Notes: generated by a model from the letters alone, not told the origin. Shown: positions 26,166 through 37,849, numbered from the stretch's first letter. The stretch is 64,000 bases of DNA from Epiperipatus broadwayi (GCA_028023455.1 JAQFVV010012402.1:14378483-14442482), one strand, 5' to 3'. Numbers and translations: made by a program.

Positions 26166-26440
26166 ATTATCATCTGACATATGTTAGTTATTACTTACAT
26201 TAAATGGCATAAGAAAGGTGAAAGAAAAAGAATATGCTGCTGAAAAAGAAGCAGCTTTTCCACTTTCTGAGTGTTGAGAGTTTAAGTAGTTTTTCATTCT
26301 TGTTTTATCCTCTAGCTAAGTTTAAGATTAGATACTCATCTATCAATGTATTAGGTGCTTAACATGATTGGATATGAGCTGACTATCTGAGAGGTAAATT
26401 TTAAATTTTGTTTATAGTCTGAAAAGTTTCTATGTTTTAT

Positions 26441-26515
26441 TGTTATGATTTTAAATCTCTGATCATGGATATGGCAAACAAATGCACTAGCCACTAAACC
26501 ATAAGTCTCTTGTAC
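26441..26515 (-). repeat. tRNA-like sequence (SINE head, family B)
   Basis: Read on the minus strand it gives GGTTTAGTGGCTAGTGCATT, a good match to a tRNA A-box region, and a B-box-like GAGATTTAAAATC about 30 bases on. It does not close into a full cloverleaf with an acceptor stem, so it is a SINE head or tRNA pseudogene and not a functional tRNA. Confidence 0.45.
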
Positions 26516-26854
26516 CTTTTTATATATTAATATATATTTAATTAAATACACCAATTCACAATTAACTAGCCAGAATATCAAAATTACAATTTCAATACCA
26601 ATGGTTTTATTGCTCTGACATATTTCTCCAGTACAAAACAAATTACTATCCCTACACCAATAATTCTAATTCACATTTCAGTTACTTTTAATATCAAAGG
26701 AACACTTAAAAACTTAATAGCTTCAGAATCATAAATCTTTATTAAAAAAGTTTATTTAATTTTTTTTAGCTCATTTTTTTCAAGAAGACATTTTTAATGC
26801 TCCAAAAATAATCTTATGTCATATAATGCAAAACTAAGATATTTATTTTTTATT

Positions 26855-27530
26855 TCTATGAACTTTTTTTTTTAATCGAATTATCATTGATTTATAATTT
26901 CTTACAAAAAAAAGATATAATATGAATGACTTCGTGAATAGTATTCCCATCAAATTTTCACTTTTGTATTATTCAATAAATTATTTAGACTAATAGTCTT
27001 CCTCCATGTTATTTTTTAAATACCATTTATATTATAATTCCTCTGTAAAACCTCATAAGAAGACAATTTAAAAGCAAAAATTATAAAATAAATTTACTTT
27101 TATATTAACATTTTAAAATTATTATTATCACTATTATGATTTCTATTAATTCATATTCTTAATCAATTTACCAAAATAGCCTATACTAATGTAATCTTTA
27201 TAAAAAAAATTTTTTTTTTTTTTTTTTAAGAAAATCAATTTGCTATTTCTGTAACAAAAACTTTTTAAAGCAACTAGTCTTATAGGTCTTCAATTCTTAA
27301 TTTTAACATAATGACTGCCTAACAAACAATTAGTTTTTAAATTTCTTGTCACTAATATATTTAAAAACTTTTAATTGAACAAAATTTAAACCCTCTCTTT
27401 TTAAAATATATTTTATAAAAAGCTCAAAACTATTGAATTTATTTAATAATTCTTTTAATTTCTCCTTTTCTATTACAAACAATCATTAATTTATGCAGCA
27501 AACAATTTTAAATATACATCTTCATAATTA
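26855..27530 (-). pseudogene. Penelope-like reverse transcriptase fragment (minus strand)
   Basis: The reverse complement aligns over about 640 bp with the plus-strand fragment at 28045-28690. Translated with frameshifts it gives KEKLKELLNKFNSF, then KYILKREGLNFVQLKVF. These resemble the Penelope-like RT region where the pattern is I-x-F-T-x-E-x-E followed by I-x-F-L-D-V. No intact frame remains. It is 5'-truncated near 27530. The assignment to Penelope-like elements rests on pattern resemblance and on the clearer RT motif in the neighbouring copy. Confidence 0.5.
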
Positions 27531-27599
27531 ATTATTTACTCTTGTTTTAATCATGTAAATTAATACTTTTTAAGATGGAAAATAATAGAGTACGTGATA

Positions 27600-28690
27600 A
27601 TTTTGATATAGAAAATATGTAACAATCTCTAAATAGATTAATCTTGTATTGATGTTTTTATTTATGTATAAGTTAATAATGAATCTTTGAAATATAAAAT
27701 TAAGATTAATAGAGAGTTGCTTTTCTTGTTGGAGAATTGTACATATTTTGCTTCAAATAATTAGTTTTATAAGATTAAAGAGGGGTGCGTAATGGATTAT
27801 ATATTTCACCTCTATTTGATCAATTTATATTAATTATTTGGAAGAGTGATATATTAGCTATGGAATGGTTTAGTGCATTTGTAGAGTTCAGATTCTGGAA
27901 CCATAAGATCTTCACATTGATTCCGATTCTGGCATTTTCAGTTCTCAACTTCTTATGAACTCCCGAGTAAAAAAGCCATTTGATTATTTATTTATTTTTC
28001 ACCTTTAATTTACATAAATTATTCAGGGGAGAGAATTATTAATAATAAATGTATATATTTAAAATTGTTTGTTAGGTATGTTGATTGTTAGAGTAGAAAA
28101 GGATAAATTGAAAGAATTTTAAAATAAATGTAATAGTTCTCATCTTTTTATAAAATATATTTTAGAAGGAGAGAGGTTGGATTTTATTCAGTTAAAGTTT
28201 TTGGATTTATTAATGATAAGAACTTTTAAAAATAATTGCATGGTCTGTAGTTATTATTTTAAAAGTAAGACTAAAATCTATTACTAGACTTATTAATTAT
28301 ATTATGGAAATTAAAAATTAAATAGTTTTAAAGAGAATTTTTTAATAATTACATTAGTATGGGCTATTCTGATAAATTGATCAAGAATAGTATGTTTAAT
28401 AGATATTATAATAGTGATGATAATAATTTTAAAAATATTAATATAAAAGAAAATATATATATATATGCCTTTTAAATTGTCTTTTTATAAAGTTTTAAAG
28501 AGGAATTATGATATGAATGGTAATAAGAAATAACATGGAGAAAGAATGTTAGTCAAAATAATTTATTGAATAATACAAAAGTGAGAATTGATGGGAATAC
28601 CATGCATGGAATCATTTATAATATTCCTTTTTTTTTTTTGTAAGAAATTATAGAACAAATAGTTTGGCATTTTAAAATTATGAAAGCAAT
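27600..28690 (+). pseudogene. Penelope-like reverse transcriptase fragment (plus strand)
   Basis: Around 27720-27850 the translation reads TYFASNN then FYKIKEGCVMDYIFHLYLIN, resembling the Penelope-like RT block T-x-F-x-F-N-x-x-x-Y-x-Q-x-x-G-x-x-M-G-x-x-x-S-P-x-L-x-N-L-Y. After a tRNA-like insert at 27858-27940, the homology shared with 26855-27530 resumes at 28045 with FIKYILEGERLDFIQLKFLD. Many stops and frameshifts are present. Together with the minus copy it forms an inverted pair of unequal length. Confidence 0.5.
27858..27940 (+). repeat. tRNA-like SINE head inside the Penelope-like fragment
   Basis: ATGGTTTAGTGCATTTGTAG resembles an A-box region and matches part of the minus-strand tRNA-like piece at 26441-26515. 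ATTGATTCCGATTC further on could be a degenerate B-box. It interrupts the Penelope-like reading between two RT blocks, so it inserted later. Confidence 0.4.
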
Positions 28691-29034
28691 ATTGGTCATA
28701 TGATTATATTTGAGTTGAAATTATGAAAAAGTAATATACTATATATTTGCTTTGTATTGTGTTACTTTGCATTTGAGAAATCTCCATTCACTGGGAAACC
28801 ATTAATAATAGGTTTGAACTTTAATTTTAGTTAGTGATTTGTTTGTGAATTGGTGTATTTAATTTTTTATATTGTTTAGTTAGCTTTTGGCATTTGAAAT
28901 ATACACATACACACACACACGTATATATATATAAAATAATAATAAATGAAATAAAATAAAAACTACTTACCATTTCTGTTAAGAATATAAAATGAAATTA
29001 CTTTCAATTTTTAACTTATTGTATTTTTAAATAG

Positions 29035-29141
29035 CCATGTCGTTTTGGGATGTCTTGTCTGCGGACAGATTGCACCTTTTATCATCCACTTCCGCCATCA
29101 CGCAATAAGCTTAAATGGACTGCGTCACCAACACATATAAG
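29035..29141 (+). CDS. ZC3H14: ZC3H14 exon: CCCH finger 5 and basic tail
   Basis: The acceptor TTTAAATAG ends at 29034 and the donor AG|GTACTT follows 29141. It enters in phase 0 and leaves in phase 2. The translation has PCRFGMSCLRTDCTFYHP, finger 5 (C-x5-C-x4-C-x3-H), then PPSRNKLKWTASPTHI. The human protein has CRFNTQCTRPDCTFYHP followed by PPRHALKW and ends soon after, so the conserved core of the protein finishes in this exon. If the donor were not used, translation would run on for 31 codons into hydrophobic AT-rich intron sequence. Confidence 0.95.
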
Positions 29142-29233
29142 GTACTTAGGAACAACGCTTTTTTTTTTATTGTATAAAATTTTATTTCACTTATTAACAA
29201 TATTTTTATTAAGTTGTTTAATTTTATATATAT

Positions 29234-31361
29234 TGTAAGGTGATGTCCAATCCTTATTTAAAAAAAAAAAATAACAATTTGTAGACATATACACATATAT
29301 ATATATACCACAAATCTAACCATACATTCATGAAGGAATGAACACATTTTTTTTATTAAATGTAAAATAAAATATATACATATACACATATATATACATG
29401 AATGTAGATTTTAAATCATGACGTGACAAAATAAAAAAAAGAATATTTAACATTAAATTCTAGTAACCACGTTTCTTTTGTTTAAAAGAGGAAAAAAAGA
29501 GTAAACCTTTGTTGATTTTGGGAACGTGAAAAAAAAAATATATCTAGGCAACAGATTTTTTTTTTTTGTTTTAGTTGTTGTTGGTTTTTCTTGTTCAACT
29601 GAAATGCACGAAAGTAAAGTTGTAAAGAATATTTTAATTAATATATTAGTTATTAGGATTTCCATTCTTTATTAATATTAAACTATTTAATATTTGGAAT
29701 TTTATTATTGATAATTGTAAAATGTTTTAAAAAGAAAAAAAAACTATTTAATCGATGAACTTTCGTTCGTTCAAATAAATGCTAAGAGCATCATAGTTAT
29801 TTAACATTGTTAAAAAAATATAATTGCAATCAAATGTTTCTGGGATAAAATAAAATCAACTAATGATGAAATAGAACTTTATTAACATTACTCTAAAAGT
29901 AAAATCTTTATCATACGTTTCATGGATATATAAATAAAACTGCATAGAGATAGCGTTCGCCTTATAATATAACGTAAGTTTTAAAAAAAGGATTCATATT
30001 TAATAATTTATATTGTGTAAATAAAATCTAAAAATGCACTTTTGCTAATTGAGTGTCAGGGGATTTTTCTATCCTCTTGGTGTCGTTGACGTGTGATGGA
30101 GGATCGTATTTATTGGTATATATATATATTGTTTAAATCAACGTGGAAAAATCTTGTTATAAATGGAAATGCATGGCTTTAAAATCAAACGCCGAGGAAT
30201 TCAATTTCGTCATGGGAAGTGTAATGCTTAAAACGTCAACATGATTTAATATACATGAAGGAAAGAAAGACATTATCTGCTAAGAATCCCGAAGCTGCTC
30301 TTAAAAATTTAATGTGATATTGTTTTAAGGAATTCCAAAATTTCATTATATTTTATGTTTCAAATTTTTTTTTTTTTTAATGTATACTGAGAGTTGGGTT
30401 GTGAATTTTTCTCACTCTTTTATCCAAGTGTCGCAAACATTTTTTTTAAAAAAAAAAAAAAAACAAAAGAACCCATTTGTTTAGATTTTTATAGGGTGAG
30501 AGAGATGCACAACTCAAACTATACATCAATATATTATAAATGTTTTGTAAATAAAATATTATCATAATGGAAGGTTTAAAACTGGACAATGACTGAAACA
30601 AAAAGGTAAGATTTTAAATATTTACATTTATTAAATAATTAATACGATAAAATCAAACTAATTAATAATTAAATATATATAATATTTTCTTAACTATACA
30701 AAACACAAATTAGCAATTCATGGACATAACTTTGAGGTATATTTAAAGGACGTAAACAGAATGATAATCATACATTAATAATATAATTTTATATTCAAAA
30801 TAATTAATACGTTATTGTAAATTATGCACTAAATTTTATAATTCTTATTTCAGCCCATATTTTAATATTTGAATTACAGCTAGTCATATTGTTGTAAGGA
30901 TAAATTAATGTTTTATAATAATCATGTATATATTCGGTTGATTTATAAATATTATAACTATAAGCATGATCTGTTAATAAATATTTATTGTTTAAAGTTA
31001 AAACCTTTGTTTCTCTGGTCTCTATATTGTCAAGCATCATTCATACTTCACTCACCAGTATAGCTATTATACCTACATACAGATTTTAATTTATTATTAG
31101 CAATAGCCATTAAGGATCTATATAGAGGTCACATTATTGCCATCCTATTTAATTCCATCCTTGAGCAGAGTTAAAGGCTAGTATCTGCACTGAGTTAGAA
31201 CTCCGAGTAGTAATAGGACCTATAAGTAGAGAAGGCTCTGGGTGTACTATCCTAAAAGGTTTTATAGTCCGTTACATATTTTGGCAACCCAAACATTTGG
31301 GGCAGCAATTAATTAAATATCTTACCCTGTAGACGCCCAGTACATTTTACGGTCCGTTACA
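29234..31361 (+). repeat. 5' LTR
   Basis: About 2.13 kb, beginning TGTAAGGTGATG (start uncertain by about 10 bp) and ending GGTCCGTTACA. It is matched to the 3' copy by GAGTGTCAGGGGATTTTTCT, TTCGTCATGGGAAGTGTAAT and the final 222 bp. It carries several AATAAA hexamers on the + strand and a PBS-like sequence near its own 3' end. The small reading frames inside have no recognisable product. Confidence 0.8.
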
Positions 31362-31590
31362 TATTTTTGGCGCGCAACGTTTTGGGCCTGAAAATATTTA
31401 CCTTTTATAATCAACTAATTTAGTCACATATTTTAACATTCCATAAATATTTTCATAAGCACACTGAAACAATGTTTTGTACATAATTTTATACAAACTA
31501 CATACTGTTACATTTTTGACACCATCAACAGTGAAATTCATTCTAGTTGGTAGTCTGTTACATTTTGGCATGCAATGTGGTAAGCTTGAA
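31270..31590 (+). promoter_or_regulatory. Repeated LTR-end/primer-site-like motifs
   Basis: GTTACAT followed by a TTGGC-type sequence appears repeatedly: TTGGCAACCCAAACATTTGG (31281-31300, inside the LTR and also in the 3' LTR), TTGGCGCGCAACGTTTTGGG (31367-31386, just after the LTR end), and weaker versions after GTTACAT at 31507 and 31557. The 31367 copy lies 5 bases after the LTR's terminal CA and is the likely tRNA primer site, resembling the TGGCGCCCAACGTGGGG type common in retroelements. Confidence 0.5.
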
Positions 31591-32134
31591 TACTTAGATT
31601 CACTGCATGTGAAAAGTTTTGTCTATTATATTGTGATACACAATGTGTTGAGCTTTAAAGAGTTGGGCCTATCACATGTTATTGTATATTTTTAGTGTGA
31701 CATAAATTGAATTTATGAGAAATTGTCCATAATTTCAGTATAACCTGATTTATCATATTTTAGTTGGTCAGTTAATAAACTATAAATTACATAACCCTAT
31801 GGATTAAATGGTGTGGCAACTTAATGCTATGGTTAATTTAGTCAATAAACAATAAGTTCAAATAACTCTGAGTGAAAGTATGAATTGATAAATAGAGACC
31901 AAAGCTAAATAGATGATCAAGAATCTAATAAGAGTAGGCAAGTGAAGCAGATAAGGGAAAAATATATAAAGCCAGCATTAATACCAATGATATGTAAATA
32001 CTTAAGGTAACCAAAATCACGTGTGATGACACAAGTTGGTAGAAGATCCTATGACATATTATAGAATATTATATAAAAAGAAATAATTTTTCCATAGAGT
32101 AGATATTTTAAGGAAAAGTGTTAATTTATTTTGT

Positions 32135-34370
32135 ATGTTTCTCAGAAGTGGTAGGTATTTATCAGATATGAATAAAGAGTCAAATGTTAAGCCACAGGAT
32201 GTTAGTGGCAATGAAGTTGAGTATGATCCTAATAGGGAACAAGAAGGATCAGTAGACATAGATGTGTCTGGAGGGTCAATGGTTGGAGCTGAGTATTCTT
32301 TCTCAATGCAAGAGGAAAAACAAATGATATCTCAAATTCAAGGAGACTCTAATGAACAGTCTGCTCAATCACCTGGAATTGGACTAACCCAGGTTACAGA
32401 AAATAGTGGAGCCATGATGCAGATGCTCCAAACATTATTGGATCGGATGGATAGCATGAGTGGCCGGATGAATAATCGGATGGATAGCATAAGTGGTCAG
32501 ATAGATATCGTCAAGGCTGACATGAATGGTCGGATGGATAGCATGAGTGGTCGGATGAATAATCGGATGGATAGCATAAGTGGTCAGATAGATATCGTCA
32601 AGGCTGACATGAATGGTCGGATGGATAGCATGAGTGGTCAGATGAATGATTGGATGGATGACATGAATGGTCGGATGGACACAATCAAGGCTGAAATAAG
32701 CAACATGGTAACTAAGGCTGATATTGACAAATTGGATGAGGAGGTTAAGAAAAGAATTAGTGGCATTGAAATGAAAGTTTCTACAGCCATGGAGCAGTTA
32801 TCTTCAGAGATGAATGAAGTGCATAACAGTAGTACGGAATTAAAGCGAAATGTAGAGGAGATGAAAATAAATATAGATGTAGTGAGCTTGCAGTGTCAAG
32901 AACAATTTACTGGGTTTAAAGAAAACATTACCATCAAAATTGATAACAATATTAAGGAGGTACACCAAGCCCAGAAATCTACTAAAGAAGAAATGAGGCA
33001 GGGTCAAGAAAATCACAAGAAGGAAGTTCAAGGAGATTTGGAAGCCATACAGATGGAATTAAGCCAACTCCAGATTAAACAAAGTGCAGAAAATGGGGCT
33101 CAAGAGCAAATGATGCAAGCTGTGAATCATCATTTACAACAGCTTGGACATAAGATATCTTCTATGGAAACAGATGCTCTGTTGGGCAAAACAATGTTAG
33201 AAAAACTTACGGAGAGAACTACTGAAACACAGAGTCGAATCGATAGTTTAGATGAAGCCATGAAGCAACAGACATTGAGGGATAAGTCCCAAATTAACTC
33301 AAAAATACCAATTCATATGAAACCACAATTAGGAAGGGAAAAGAAGATCAAAAATGACCGGGAAGGTTGGAACGATGATGTGGCACAATTGAAAGTAGCT
33401 TTTAATGATTTACAAGAAGCAAATGACCCATATGAAGAATCCACTTTTCAATCTCATATGATGCCTGAAGTGAATGGCCTCCATGAATTTCATATAGATG
33501 AAGCACAACCAGATGAATATCAAGCTGATGTTGATCATCTCCTCATGAATCCACAAATAAGTACACAAGAAATGAATAAGACTCATGTAACTGGCACACA
33601 GATAAACACTATTAACCAATTTGTGAAACTGAAGGTTTTTAAAGGTTTCAATAATGAAGCTCCAATTGAACATTTGAGAAGCTTAAAGCTTTATTTCATG
33701 GTGAATAGAAGTTTGTCAGAAAGTGAAAAAAATTATAATTGCGTATAGTCACCTCCAAGGTGATGCTTTAATGTGGTGGGAGTCATTATTCCAGACCCCA
33801 TCCACGTTTGATGATTACCAGACTCTATTGATTAGGAATTTTTGGAACAGAGATAAACAGGAAGGCATTCTGTATCAACTTTTCCAGGAAAAATATAGAT
33901 CTGCACCCGGGGAAACACTTACAAAGTTTTTTAGGCGACAAGTTACCAAGCTACGTTCATTGAACACATATTGTTTTAGGGAAACGGAAATCATCCGAAT
34001 AGTTAAAAGGAATTTACCTTTACGTATAGAGCAATCGCTGATGTGTGCAAATGCTAAGAATATTGAGCAGGTTGCCGAATTGTTAAATAGTATGGATATG
34101 AATAATACTAATTTATCCATCAGGGCACCAGACAGGAGGAAAGATGAGGCAAATGTTAATGCCTTATTTTATTGTAAGAGAAAAAACAACAATGATCCCA
34201 GACACTGGAAAGGGAAAGCCAATCAAATAAATGCACCAAATATATGGTCACCCAAGAGGAATAGATTTAATAATGGAGAATCATTGAGAAATTTCCCAAG
34301 TACCCCAAACGGTTCACCAAAACCAGGATGCAGTAATCATGCATCCAAAACTAAGCAGAAACTAAACTAG
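32135..34370 (+). pseudogene. gag polyprotein of the LTR retrotransposon (one frameshift)
   Basis: The 5' part (32135-33748) encodes 537 residues starting MFLRSGRYLS. An acidic N-terminus is followed by two perfect-length 29-residue repeats (87-bp units at 32445, 32532 and a partial at 32619; motif RMDSMSGRMNN). Then comes a long Gln/Glu/Lys-rich region likely to form a coiled coil, and VKLKVFKGFNNEAPIEHLRS, the start of a Retrotrans_gag-like core. At the A-run 33724-33731 the frame shifts by one. The core continues in 33723-34370 with HLQGDALMWWESL, then FQEKYRSAPGETLTKFFRRQ and CLRSLNTY-like sequence. No CCHC zinc knuckle is evident. The shift may be a real mutation or a homopolymer sequencing error; a +1 slip there would restore the frame. 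Confidence 0.8.
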
Positions 34371-34378
34371 AAAGGTGC

Positions 34379-34830
34379 TTGAGGATTAGTTCCTCACCTC
34401 AAGGAACCAAAAATACAATGAGGAACAAGGTACCAATAGTAGATGGAGAAATCACCAATATGACATGTTCATGGGAAGACAAGGCACCCAACTTTGCCTT
34501 GCAGAGCTGTCCCATGATAGAGGCTTTGTTTGAGGATTTGCCGATTAAAGCTTTGTTAGACACTGGTAGCCAGATTTCTGTCATTTCAGACCAGCTGTAT
34601 CAGAAGGTTCTGAACAAGAACCCTCAGGTTAAAATCTTGCCCCTGAAATCTGTGCAGGTTACCATGGCTAACAATAAGAAGGCAAAGCTTGCACAGAAAC
34701 AAGTTTGGATTGAAATAAAGTTTCGTCGACAGTCCTCTATCATGTGTTTTTGATATTAAATGGTTTGATCCATGATGTCATACTAGGGGCGACCCTACAC
34801 TACACCTGTATTGTTGTTTCTCCAAAAAAT
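34379..34830 (+). pseudogene. Retroviral-type aspartic protease of the LTR retrotransposon
   Basis: The reading frame 34379-34753 contains IKALLDTGSQISVISDQLY, with the catalytic DTGS of retropepsins, and VTMANNKKAKLAQKQVWIEI, a typical beta-strand region. After a frameshift near 34730 the expected C-terminal motif follows (GLIHDVILGATLH, read from about 34762). The Asp-Thr-Gly and the ILGA motif support a pepsin-like retroelement protease. It is in a different frame from gag and separated from it by a stop, so it is not expressed as a simple fusion here. Confidence 0.8.
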
Positions 34831-36029
34831 AGTTAGGATTGATGATGGGTTGGAGATGACATTGCTTCAGATATGGCCTACCGAGTTGATGTGTTTATCA
34901 AACCGAAGCACTTATAGACACAAACTGCAGAGTCCAATCATTAGAGAAGGCAGGGAGTTACGATCTACATTAATCAGTTTAACCCAGTTTTTGGTCCAGA
35001 GTTATACCGGATTCCAACAGAGATTAAATGAAGGAGACCAACCATTCAATCCAGATCTATCCATCCGTACCAAATCGGCGGAAATATCCAAAGTCAAAAA
35101 AGAGGGGGGCTTTCCAATGTTCACTAGCCAGGAATGTGAAGAAGAAAGTGGGTCGTGAGTTTGTTGGACGCTAAACAAAATTAGTTCCAGACAGAAATAT
35201 CCCCACGAGTTGTTCGGAGTTTGGAAACAAGAAGGTTTTCTACCTCTGTATCGTCTTCCTATGCCGTAATGTTTGGGTTTTACCTATCAATTCAATAGGA
35301 TGTTTGGGTTGATCATAGTGGTGTCTAATTAGTGTATAGTAGCCTTTCTCCTGAGATTAGGAATCATAACTTTATGTGGATGTGTGTTATTGCTCTCCGC
35401 TTGAAGATCTTCAACAACTCCTACTTTTCGGTCAGGTAAAATTTTGAGTTTTTCGTTTTAGTTATAGGTTGAGGGTCCCGTAAATTCGCCTTCTCCAGGC
35501 CTACTATAAAAGTTTTTTTTTATTTCTTTTGAGGGGGGGGGGGGGAGGGTAATTAGTTTTTTTTTTTTTGGAGTTTTTATTTGTGGGAAAGGTATGTTTA
35601 GATGAGGGTTTTGTAAAGTTGTTAAAATAGTGAAAGTGAAGTTTATAAAAAAAATTAAAGTATATGAAGTGTTTGTTATGGAAAGATCTTGTTCGTGAGT
35701 AATAGAGTATATGTGTCTAAATTATGTTGAAATTTTATTGGATCTTAGAATTGGTGAGATGTAATATAAATGTCATATTTTGTTCCCTATAAAAATAAAG
35801 ACTTAGGGGAATAACTAAATATTCTTCTGGAAAGAGACCAATCAATGACTATTCTTATATTGTTTTAAAGGATAGAAATTTATTATTATAAGATGAAGAG
35901 ATAAGGTAGGCTAAAATGATAAAAAAAAAAAAAATATTGTGGGTAATAAAATAAGTACTACAATTAGCTTCCTATTTAAAAGAATAAATTATCCAAATAT
36001 CATCCAAATTTGTTTAGTAATTTTATGTC
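34831..36029 (+). other. Remnant between protease and 3' LTR; no RT, RNase H or integrase
   Basis: This stretch should hold about 3 kb of pol in a complete element but is only 1.2 kb. No RT motif (such as YxDD) or integrase zinc-finger or DDE block is found. One frame reads NPVFGPELYRIPTEIK near 34980-35035, possibly a scrap of the pol C-terminus. A G-run (35531-35550) and AAAGGGTAGGGGA (about 36038-36050) are purine-rich; the latter lies immediately before the matched LTR start and could be the polypurine tract. Bases 35527-35687 contain no C at all on the + strand. Confidence 0.6.
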
Positions 36030-37849
36030 AAATTTTAAAGGGTAGGGGATTTGTGCCTCTTATTTAAAAAATAAAATTTGTATATATATATTCCAAATTA
36101 CACTATAAGAATTTTTTTATTAAAAAATAAAATATATATTACATATATACTATGTAGTTTTAAATTGGGAAATAAAAAAATATTTAAAAAATTCTAACTT
36201 TTTTTGTTTAAAGGGAAAAAAAGAGTAAATTTGTTGATTTTAGAGTAAAAAAAATATATCTAAAAGATTTTTTTTTTTGTTTAGTTGTTGTTGGTTTTTC
36301 TTGTTCACTGAAGAAAAATTGAAGAATATTTTAATTAAATATTAGTTATTGCTTCTTATTAATATTAAACATTTAATATTTGGAATTTTATTATTGTATA
36401 AAATGTTTTAAGAAAAAAATTTATATGAATTGTTCGTAAATAAATAAGATATAGTTATTTATTGTTAAAAATATAAATAAATGTTTTGGGATAAAAAAAA
36501 TAACTAATGATGAAATAGAACTTTATTAACATTTTAAAAGTAAAATTTTATTATTTTGATATATAATAAAAGAGGATTTTATAATATAATAGTTTAAAAA
36601 GGATATATTTAATAATTTATATTGTGTAAATAAAATTTAAAAATGCTTTTGCTAATTGAGTGTCAGGGGATTTTTCTATCCTCTTGGTGTTGTTGAGTGT
36701 GATGGAGGATCGATTTATTGGTTATATATATGGTTTAAATAGTGGAAAATCTTGTTATAATAGAAATGCATGTTTAAATTAAAGAAATTCAATTTCGTCA
36801 TGGGAAGTGTAATGCTTAAAATACATGATTTAATATACTGAAGGAAGAAAGACATTATCTGCTAAGAATAAGCTGCTCTTAAAAATTTAATGTATATTGT
36901 TTTAAGGAATTAAAATTTATTATATTTTATGTTTCAAATTTTTTTTTTTAATGTATACGAGAGTTGTTTGAATTTTTTCACTCTTTTATCAAGTGTCAAA
37001 CATTTTTTTAAAAAAAAACAAAAGAACATTTGTTTAGATTTTTATAGGGTGAGAGAGATGCAACTAAAATACAGTATATTAAAATGTTTTGTAATAATAA
37101 TCATAAAAGGTTTAAAACGGAAATGACTGAAAAAAGGTAAGATTTTAAATATTTACTTTATTAAATAATTAAAGATAAAATCAAACTAATTAATAATTAA
37201 AATATAATATTTTCTTAACTATAAAAATTAAATTCATGGAATAACTTTGAGGTATATTGGGGGGTAAAAGAATGATAATCATACCTTAATAATATAATTT
37301 TATATTCAAAATAATTAATATTATTGTAAATTATGCACTAATTTTATAATTTTATTTAGATATTTTAATATTTGAATTACAGCAGTCATATTGTTGTAAG
37401 GATAAATTAATGTTTTATAATAATCATGTATATATTGGTTGATTTATAAATATTATAACTATAAGCATGATCTGTTAATAAATATTTATTGTTTAAAGTT
37501 AAACTTGTTTCTGGTCTCTATATTGTCAAGCATCATTCATACTTCACTCAAGTATAGCTATTATACCACTAAGATTTTAATTTATTATTAGAATAGCATT
37601 AAGGATCTATATAGAGGTACATTATTGCCATCCTATTTAATTCCATCCTTGAGCAGGGTTAAAGGCTAGTATCTGCACTGAGTTAGAACTCCGAGTAGTA
37701 ATAGGACCTATAAGTAGAGAAGGCTCTGGGTGTACTATCCTAAAAGGTTTTATAGTCCGTTACATATTTTGGCAACCCAAACATTTGGGGCAGCAATTAA
37801 TTAAATATCTTACCCTGTAGACGCCCAGTACATTTTACGGTCCGTTACA
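36030..37849 (+). repeat. 3' LTR, riddled with short deletions
   Basis: Colinear with 29234-31361 but about 300 bp shorter. Between about 36030 and 37610 it lacks dozens of 1-6-base pieces present in the 5' LTR, most of them containing C (for example AATCAACGTGG against AATAGTGG), with few substitutions. From 37628 to the end the two LTRs are virtually identical. The small reading frame at 36929-37126 is a by-product. The boundary pattern suggests a local consensus or assembly error instead of old age. Confidence 0.75.

Larger units (their letters stand above)
22295..29034 (+). other. ZC3H14: Intron (6.7 kb) packed with transposon remnants
   Basis: GT-AG intron (GTACAT...AAATAG). It contains a DNA transposon (22411-23637), a SINE palindrome (23690-23895), a decayed retrozyme-like copy (25800-26165), tRNA-like pieces (26441-26515, 27858-27940) and two opposed Penelope-like fragments (26855-28690). 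The stretch 23900-25790 is AT-rich with no recognised element. Confidence 0.8.
29234..37849 (+). mobile_element. LTR retrotransposon, gag-protease only, intronic
   Basis: Two long direct repeats (29234-31361 and about 36030-37849) enclose a 4.7-kb internal region. It holds a primer-site-like sequence, a gag reading frame with a Retrotrans_gag-type core, and an aspartic protease. No reverse transcriptase, RNase H or integrase is present between protease and 3' LTR (about 1.2 kb). The order resembles Ty3/gypsy-type elements. LTRs end in CA. Both outer flanks are (TA)n, so a 5-bp duplication cannot be demonstrated. The last 222 bp of the two LTRs differ at about one position, suggesting a fairly recent insertion. 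The element sits about 90 bp after the finger 5 exon, in the gene's orientation. Confidence 0.85.

Noticed and set aside
26441-26515. Functional tRNA gene
   Set aside because: A-box and B-box are suggestive, but acceptor and anticodon stems do not close.
29142-29238. Read-through of the finger 5 exon as the true C-terminus
   Set aside because: The donor AG|GTACTT is good, the intron reading is a hydrophobic AT-rich run, and a phase-matched exon with a stop exists at 50844. Kept only as a possible alternative end.
35531-35550. G-run as the polypurine tract for the 3' LTR
   Set aside because: It lies about 500 bp before the point where LTR homology begins; AAAGGGTAGGGGA near 36038 fits better.
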